Of a stretch of DNA of 64,000 nucleotides, positions 61,201 to 64,000 are shown piece after piece (the stretch's first letter is position 1; each line of letters starts with the position of its first letter). The DNA is from Promerops cafer (Eukaryota; Chordata; Aves; Passeriformes; Nectariniidae): the NCBI GenBank assembly GCA_013398275.1, contig VZSE01004150.1, positions 474,036 through 538,035 on the forward strand, in the 5' to 3' direction. The translations under genes were made by a program, and so were the position numbers. The notes beneath the pieces were generated by a model that saw only the letters and a program-made list of their open reading frames with translations, was not told the DNA's origin and did not search any database.

Positions 61201-63546
61201 CAATCCCATATTTAAAGAAAAATTACAGGTTAGAATACAGCTAAAGTTTTAAAAATAAATCCATACACAACCCTGACCTCTGGGGTTGTTTGGGTTGTGG
61301 TGTTGTGTTTAATTTGTTTCTCTCTGTGTCAGTAATTTGGCATTGTTCTGAAGACATGACCAAGACGAAAACTCAGAGAAAGCTGAAACAAAGCTACACC
61401 TACCTGCAGCACTACATTTAGGGAAAATTTAATACCACATACCAAACCCTGGCTCTCCTTCAGTTGTGCATCAGGATTGTGTCTGTTGTCTTTACTAGCA
61501 ATAAAGACCAAATCTTTATTGCTAGATTTTATTTGCACATTTCAGCTGAAGTTTAGGGTATTTTTTTAAGGTAATTGCAGTATAAACATACATACTAAGA
61601 ATATTTCATTTCATTTCATTCTTGGTGAAATAATTTTGAGTCCAAAGGCTGCTGCCAACAACTGGACCCAGCAGAATCAAACCAACTGCCAATGTTTCCC
61701 AAAAACCACTCAGACTTCTAAGATTCTAGGAAAGGGTTAAGGAGAATCTTGAACTGAGGTGATTGTTGGGGGGGCTGGTCAGCCTTCATCTGAATCCCTA
61801 GGAACAGCTGATCTGAAAACCTAAAGAGGGCCTGAAGTGACCTTTTCTCTATCAATGCTGTGTGTATACTCATTAATAAATAATTCAGTGGCAAGTGCAC
61901 TGTTGATTAAAAACTTTGTATGACTGAAAGGAGACAGCTGATCCATATTTCTAATTTAAATTGAATATTGTACCCATGCCAGAGAGAGACTAGTGGCTGC
62001 TTAACTTTGTCTTTCTATAGGTGGTTATGAACCACATCTTCAGCCACAGCTCTGAAGGTCAGAATTTGACTTCCCCCAAATCTCAGCTTGCTAAGGACAT
62101 CTGTGTGAATGTGGCCCCTGCATAATGCTGGTTAACACCAGGAGCAGGAGAACACGCTGCCTGGGTTCTTTGTTACCAGGAGAAGGTATGACCTTGCAAT
62201 GTGGCTGCTTCCCCTGTGGGTGATGGTTTTCTCCCCTAACAGAGCAGCATGCTGTGCAGGAGCTGACAAAGGCCTCCGTGAGCGGCGTTGCAATAGATGG
62301 AGAAGTCCTCTCCTATTTGGAACTGGCACAGGTCAGTGTACACTGCCTTCTGAAGATGTTCTGGTCAGCTGCAGGACTTGCTTGTAGCTCCCTACGGGTT
62401 CTGAGCATTGCTTCTAAATGGCTCAAAGCCTGCAGTTCTGAGAGTGACTGATGATAAAACTTAGTTCTATCTTCTATTTTAAAGAAGGCTTTTTCGTTAG
62501 TTCAAAGGTAAAATATCCCTTTAAGTAGCCTCAGAGGAGTTGTCTTTCAGACACAGATTTTAGTTTGTCTTGATTGTGGAACTTCCAAGCTCTGTGTTCG
62601 CATGACCATGGTGCACTAACTAACATGAAAAGCAATGTAATGAAGCTGTTCAGCTTTGAAATGATGATTGATTCTTGGGTTCCTTTCAGTTCAGTTCTTG
62701 GAGATGTATTTAGACCTGTACTGCAAAGACAACATTTCTTGAATACTTAAACTGGCTACTTAAAGTCAATGGTCTGATAATTCAGAGTATGTGCAAATCT
62801 TCTTCATGTTCAAATGCATTTCAATATTTCTTAAGTCTCGTAAATAATTAAAAGAGAAAGCCCCCAGCTCACAGTTAAACTGCACACCTCTGTTTCCCAA
62901 AATGCAGCAGACTCCCAGCTACAGTGGATCAAGCTAAAATACTGTTTAAATTTTATTATTCTTGATTTCACACTAACAATGAGTCAGCTGCAGCTTGGCT
63001 TGAAGTAGCACTAAAACACTGCACAAAAGTAGCACTAAAACACTGCACAAAAGTAGCACTAAAACACTGGCCACCATGCAAGATTCCTTGCAGCTGTTTT
63101 CGAGACCCTCTATGCAATACCTGTAGTCCTGTTGCAAAACCAGAACTGAACCCCTCCCAAGAGAAAGCAGCTTGCTTTACTTCATTTTTATCTTAAGAAG
63201 GGCCATTTTTCTTTTGTTTCCTTCTCCTGGTTGGAGACAGAAGCAATATCTCTAACTACTGTTAGAATATCCTGTGTCATGTTTATAACCCCAGATCAGA
63301 GCTGGCAGCCAGAATAAACGCCTGGGAGAGTACGGCCAGGTACCATCTGCTGGGACCATTCTAGCTTTAGCTGTTAATAGGGGCTGCAAAGTGAATGATA
63401 ACCCCAGGAAATGGAACAAGCTCTTTGTTTTTCTTCACAGTTTCACAATGCTAACCAGCTGGCAGCTTGGTGCTTGCACTACATCTGCACCAATTACAAC
63501 AGCGTTTGCTCCAAGTTCCGCAAGGAAATCAAAGCTAAATCTTCAG
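43067..63546 (+). CDS. RHOBTB1: RHOBTB1, Rho-related BTB domain protein 1 (3' partial, spliced)
   Basis: Eight exons join in phase to give 638 codons plus one base. The product has an atypical Rho G domain (about 1-210), a proline-rich linker (231-241), a first BTB domain (about 255-450) split by an insertion (about 303-396), a second BTB domain (484 to about 585) and the start of the C-terminal region. In mammals RHOBTB1 acts as a substrate adaptor of CUL3 ubiquitin ligases. It has been linked to PDE5 turnover in vascular smooth muscle and to Golgi integrity. The G domain departs from active Rho proteins: P-loop GDNAVGKT (21-28), DTFG (84-87) in place of DTAG, and CQLD (140-143) in place of TKLD. 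RHOBTB2 is excluded because the linker reads KAPPPVIKIPECP and the second BTB reads LPNINK, both RHOBTB1 features. The last exon, about 58 residues, lies beyond the window. Confidence 0.97.
43259..43602 (+). other. RHOBTB1 intron 1 of the coding region
   Basis: A 344-base intron with GTAAGG at the 5' end and GTTCTGTTCTAG at the 3' end. Nothing else was noted in it. Confidence 0.95.
43603..43706 (+). CDS. RHOBTB1: RHOBTB1 coding exon 2 (residues 65-98 and part of 99)
   Basis: This 104-base exon encodes VLERSRDVVDEV and the switch II equivalent, LWDTFGDHHKDRRFAYG. The canonical DTAGQE of Rho GTPases, with its catalytic Gln, is replaced, and a charged HHKDRR stretch follows. That agrees with the known loss of ordinary GTPase cycling in RhoBTB proteins. 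It ends after two bases of Arg99 (AG), and the next exon supplies G. Confidence 0.96.
46880..47060 (+). promoter_or_regulatory. Candidate intronic regulatory segment with recursive splice-like junction
   Basis: A pyrimidine tract of about 33 bases runs to CCTCCAG and is followed at once by GTAAACATG (46913-46921). A second identical GTAAACATG lies at 46979-46987. Downstream are homeodomain-like ATTA cores (CATTAATGG, GCTAATTC). The GTAAACA strings fit forkhead binding sites. The AG|GT juxtaposition fits a zero-length (recursive) splice site. Both readings are inferred from motif shape only. Confidence 0.3.
52010..52300 (+). mobile_element. CR1 LINE 3' fragment
   Basis: The match to CR1 runs through 'tgcacaggttgcccagagaa', 'ccatccctggaaatattga', 'gagcaacctggtctagtgga' and 'ctgcccatggcaggggggc', then 'ggtctattccaacccaaat' and the terminal 'gtgattctata'. 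This is a clear 5'-truncated CR1 in RHOBTB1 intron 2. Confidence 0.92.
53311..53360. repeat. 19 bp perfect inverted repeat (hairpin)
   Basis: The arms at 53311-53329 and 53342-53360 are exact reverse complements, separated by 12 bases. The loop repeats the pyrimidine motif CTCCCTCC that also ends the left arm, so the hairpin could slip. No TA or other target duplication was recognised at its edges. Confidence 0.9.
55224..55409 (+). CDS. RHOBTB1: RHOBTB1 coding exon 3 (residues 99-161, end residues split)
   Basis: The acceptor TACCTTCCTAG precedes it and GCAAG|GTAAAG follows. This 186-base exon encodes SDVVVLCFSIANPNSL, the strand and helix before the G4 motif, and then VGCQLDLRYADLE. Canonical Rho G4 is TKxD; here it is CQLD at 140-143, the RhoBTB form. 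Residue 124 is Gln (MWYQEIKHF), where I recall Pro in mammalian RHOBTB1 and RHOBTB2. Both flanking Arg codons are split as AG and G. Confidence 0.96.
55410..57151 (+). other. RHOBTB1 intron 3
   Basis: A 1.74 kb intron from GTAAAG to AACCCTAG. It has poly(A) and poly(T) tracts near 55436 and 55799. No other feature was recognised. Confidence 0.93.
57152..58119 (+). CDS. RHOBTB1: RHOBTB1 coding exon 4 (residues 161-483), G domain end, linker and first BTB
   Basis: This 968-base exon is the largest. It encodes the last part of the G domain (PIKRGDILPP, then AKELGIPYYETSVFDQFGIKDVFDNAI), with a tolerated ETS in place of the Rho SAKT G5 motif. Next come helix ALISRRHLQFWKSHLKK and the proline-rich linker PFLPPKAPPPVIK. 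The first BTB domain follows: DSPLCADVMFVLQEQ, IFAHKIYLATSSSKFYDLFL, a low-complexity acidic and Ser-rich insertion at about 303-396, then VKMDSSVQATPF, LQFLYTGQLDENEKDL and FDLRMMVENIMNKEAFMNQE. It ends KANRIKECLCKGTFS plus G of Asp484, at the donor CTG|GTAAGT. The insertion is the least conserved part, as is usual for the family. Confidence 0.97.
58120..58542 (+). other. RHOBTB1 intron 4
   Basis: A 423-base intron from GTAAGT to TTCCCATGGCAG. Nothing further was seen. Confidence 0.94.
58543..58661 (+). CDS. RHOBTB1: RHOBTB1 coding exon 5 (residues 484-523), start of second BTB
   Basis: This 119-base exon encodes DVTFKLDDGSIKAHKPLL, the typical BTB opening with a His-Lys (AHK) motif, and ICSCEWMSAMFGGSFIESS. 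It ends at Glu523 in phase 0, with donor GTGAG|GTATTT, which is weaker than the others. BTB domains of this kind bind CUL3 and mediate dimerisation. Confidence 0.95.
58662..60530 (+). other. RHOBTB1 intron 5
   Basis: A 1.87 kb AT-rich intron ending in ATATCTTTTCCAG. No transposon or RNA was recognised. Confidence 0.92.
60531..60681 (+). CDS. RHOBTB1: RHOBTB1 coding exon 6 (residues 524-573), second BTB core
   Basis: This 151-base exon encodes VVLPNINKTSMQAVLDYLYTKQL, the BTB strand and helix around the YLYT motif, and ELIALANRFCLPHLIALA. The LPNINK start distinguishes it from RHOBTB2. It ends with the G of Glu574, at donor GCAG|GTAACA. Confidence 0.95.
60682..62242 (+). other. RHOBTB1 intron 6
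   Basis: A 1.56 kb intron ending TTTTCTCCCCTAACAG. It contains a 13 bp perfect hairpin at 61495-61525 and a short ATTTC repeat at 61603-61621. Confidence 0.92.
61495..61525. repeat. 13 bp perfect inverted repeat, 5 base loop
   Basis: The arms at 61495-61507 (CTAGCAATAAAGA) and 61513-61525 are exact reverse complements around the loop CCAAA. No larger palindrome or transposon end surrounds it. Confidence 0.85.
62243..62331 (+). CDS. RHOBTB1: RHOBTB1 coding exon 7 (residues 574-603)
   Basis: This 89-base exon encodes EQHAVQELTKASVSG and then VAIDGEVLSYLELAQ, the junction between the second BTB domain and the C-terminal helical (BACK-like) region. It ends in phase 0 at donor CACAG|GTCAGT. Confidence 0.95.
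62332..63440 (+). other. RHOBTB1 intron 7
   Basis: A 1.1 kb intron ending TTTTTCTTCACAG. It contains the 24-base tandem repeat described at 63003-63069. Confidence 0.93.
63003..63069 (+). repeat. 24-base tandem repeat, 2.8 perfect copies
   Basis: The unit starts AAGTAGCACTAAAACACTG and is repeated at 63003-63026, 63027-63050 and, truncated, 63051-63069. There is no mismatch between copies, which suggests a recent duplication. It lies in RHOBTB1 intron 7. Confidence 0.95.
63441..63546 (+). CDS. RHOBTB1: RHOBTB1 coding exon 8 (residues 604-638 and part of 639)
   Basis: This 106-base exon encodes FHNANQLAAWCLHYICTNYN and SVCSKFRKEIKAKSS, the C-terminal helical region with conserved Cys and Trp residues. 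It ends with one base of codon 639, at donor TTCAG|GTATGG. The final exon, which in the family carries the Trp- and Pro-rich RHRWPPVWYLKEEDHY motif and a basic tail, is not in the window. Confidence 0.95.
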
Positions 63547-64000
63547 GTATGGGCAACTTCCCTGCCAGTTTTCATCAGGTTTCCTCTTCTTTCTCCCCAC
63601 CCAGTTGATTAAACATAAAGATAAGCTCATGTAGCTAAGCCATGAGACCAAACCTCTGTGCTATCTTGAACAGCATTCATAAATTCTTATCTGCAAAGAA
63701 AGGTCATAATCATTAGCCTGATTGCTGGACAAGCATCATGTTCTTTACCTAATTCAGTGATGCTAAAAGGAACAGAGCTCTTTTCGGGCTCTGCAATGAA
63801 AAATACAATCTGTAAAGGCCTTGCTTTTTTTGTAGTTTTTGGTGAACTAATGCCTCTTGTGTGTAACCACTTTCAAAGTCTTTTCACACTTAAGGCATTT
63901 GAGGAAACTGGGTGAATCCTTGATAAGCAAGCCAGCATAGAGAATGGATAAATTACTAGCTGCATAGCTTTTTGCAAGGCATTTCTGGGATTCGTGTATC
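63547..64000 (+). other. Start of RHOBTB1 intron 8, cut by the window edge
   Basis: Intron sequence from the GTATGG donor to the end. No acceptor followed by the expected last exon is visible. Confidence 0.9.

Noticed and set aside
43067..63546. Assignment of the gene to RHOBTB2 instead of RHOBTB1
   Set aside because: The linker KAPPPVIKIPECP, the LPNINK start of exon 6 and DIDGEVLSYLELAQ-like exon 7 follow RHOBTB1; RHOBTB2 differs at each.
1..64000. CRISPR array, bacterial operon, tRNA or rRNA gene
   Set aside because: No spaced repeats of that kind, no cloverleaf or rRNA motif noticed, and the window is clearly vertebrate nuclear DNA.

Overview
This is vertebrate, almost certainly avian, nuclear DNA. 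It carries CR1 LINE 3' ends, which are typical of birds, and a solo ERVL-type LTR of the kind that begins TGTCATGGTTTAACCCC in neognath birds. It also has two CpG islands and one recognisable protein-coding gene with GT-AG introns. The species cannot be told from the window. Nothing bacterial, organellar or intact viral is present.

The gene is RHOBTB1, on the + strand and cut by the right edge. Eight coding exons (43067-43258, 43603-43706, 55224-55409, 57152-58119, 58543-58661, 60531-60681, 62243-62331, 63441-63546) join in consistent phase. They give 638 complete codons plus one base of a full-length protein of about 696 residues. The missing piece is the last coding exon (about 58 residues) and the 3' UTR. 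The protein is an atypical Rho-family G domain, a proline-rich linker, a first BTB domain split by a long insertion, a second BTB domain and the start of the C-terminal (BACK-like) region. It is known in mammals as a CUL3 ubiquitin-ligase adaptor.

Layout: 1-14.1 kb is gene-free upstream sequence with one CR1 fragment, a (ATGGG)15 array and a G-rich tract. A CpG island lies at 14.1-14.76 kb, interrupted by an assembly gap of 157 N, with a good splice donor at its downstream edge. A strong candidate 5' UTR exon lies at 18845-18940. From 19 to 31 kb there is unique sequence with a solo LTR and two CR1 pieces. A second CpG island at 31.48-31.92 kb holds a CCAAT box, a MEF2/TATA-like element, a CRE-like half site and a splice donor. 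From 43.06 kb onward come the coding exons, with one 11.5 kb intron.

The most interesting inferences concern the 5' part of RHOBTB1. Two apparent promoters would make two leaders. One passes through an exon with three upstream ORFs, the last overlapping the main start codon; the other appears free of upstream ATGs. The 11.5 kb intron also contains a strong acceptor abutting a donor (AG|GT), a candidate recursive splice site. I see no evidence of a wholly new system here.
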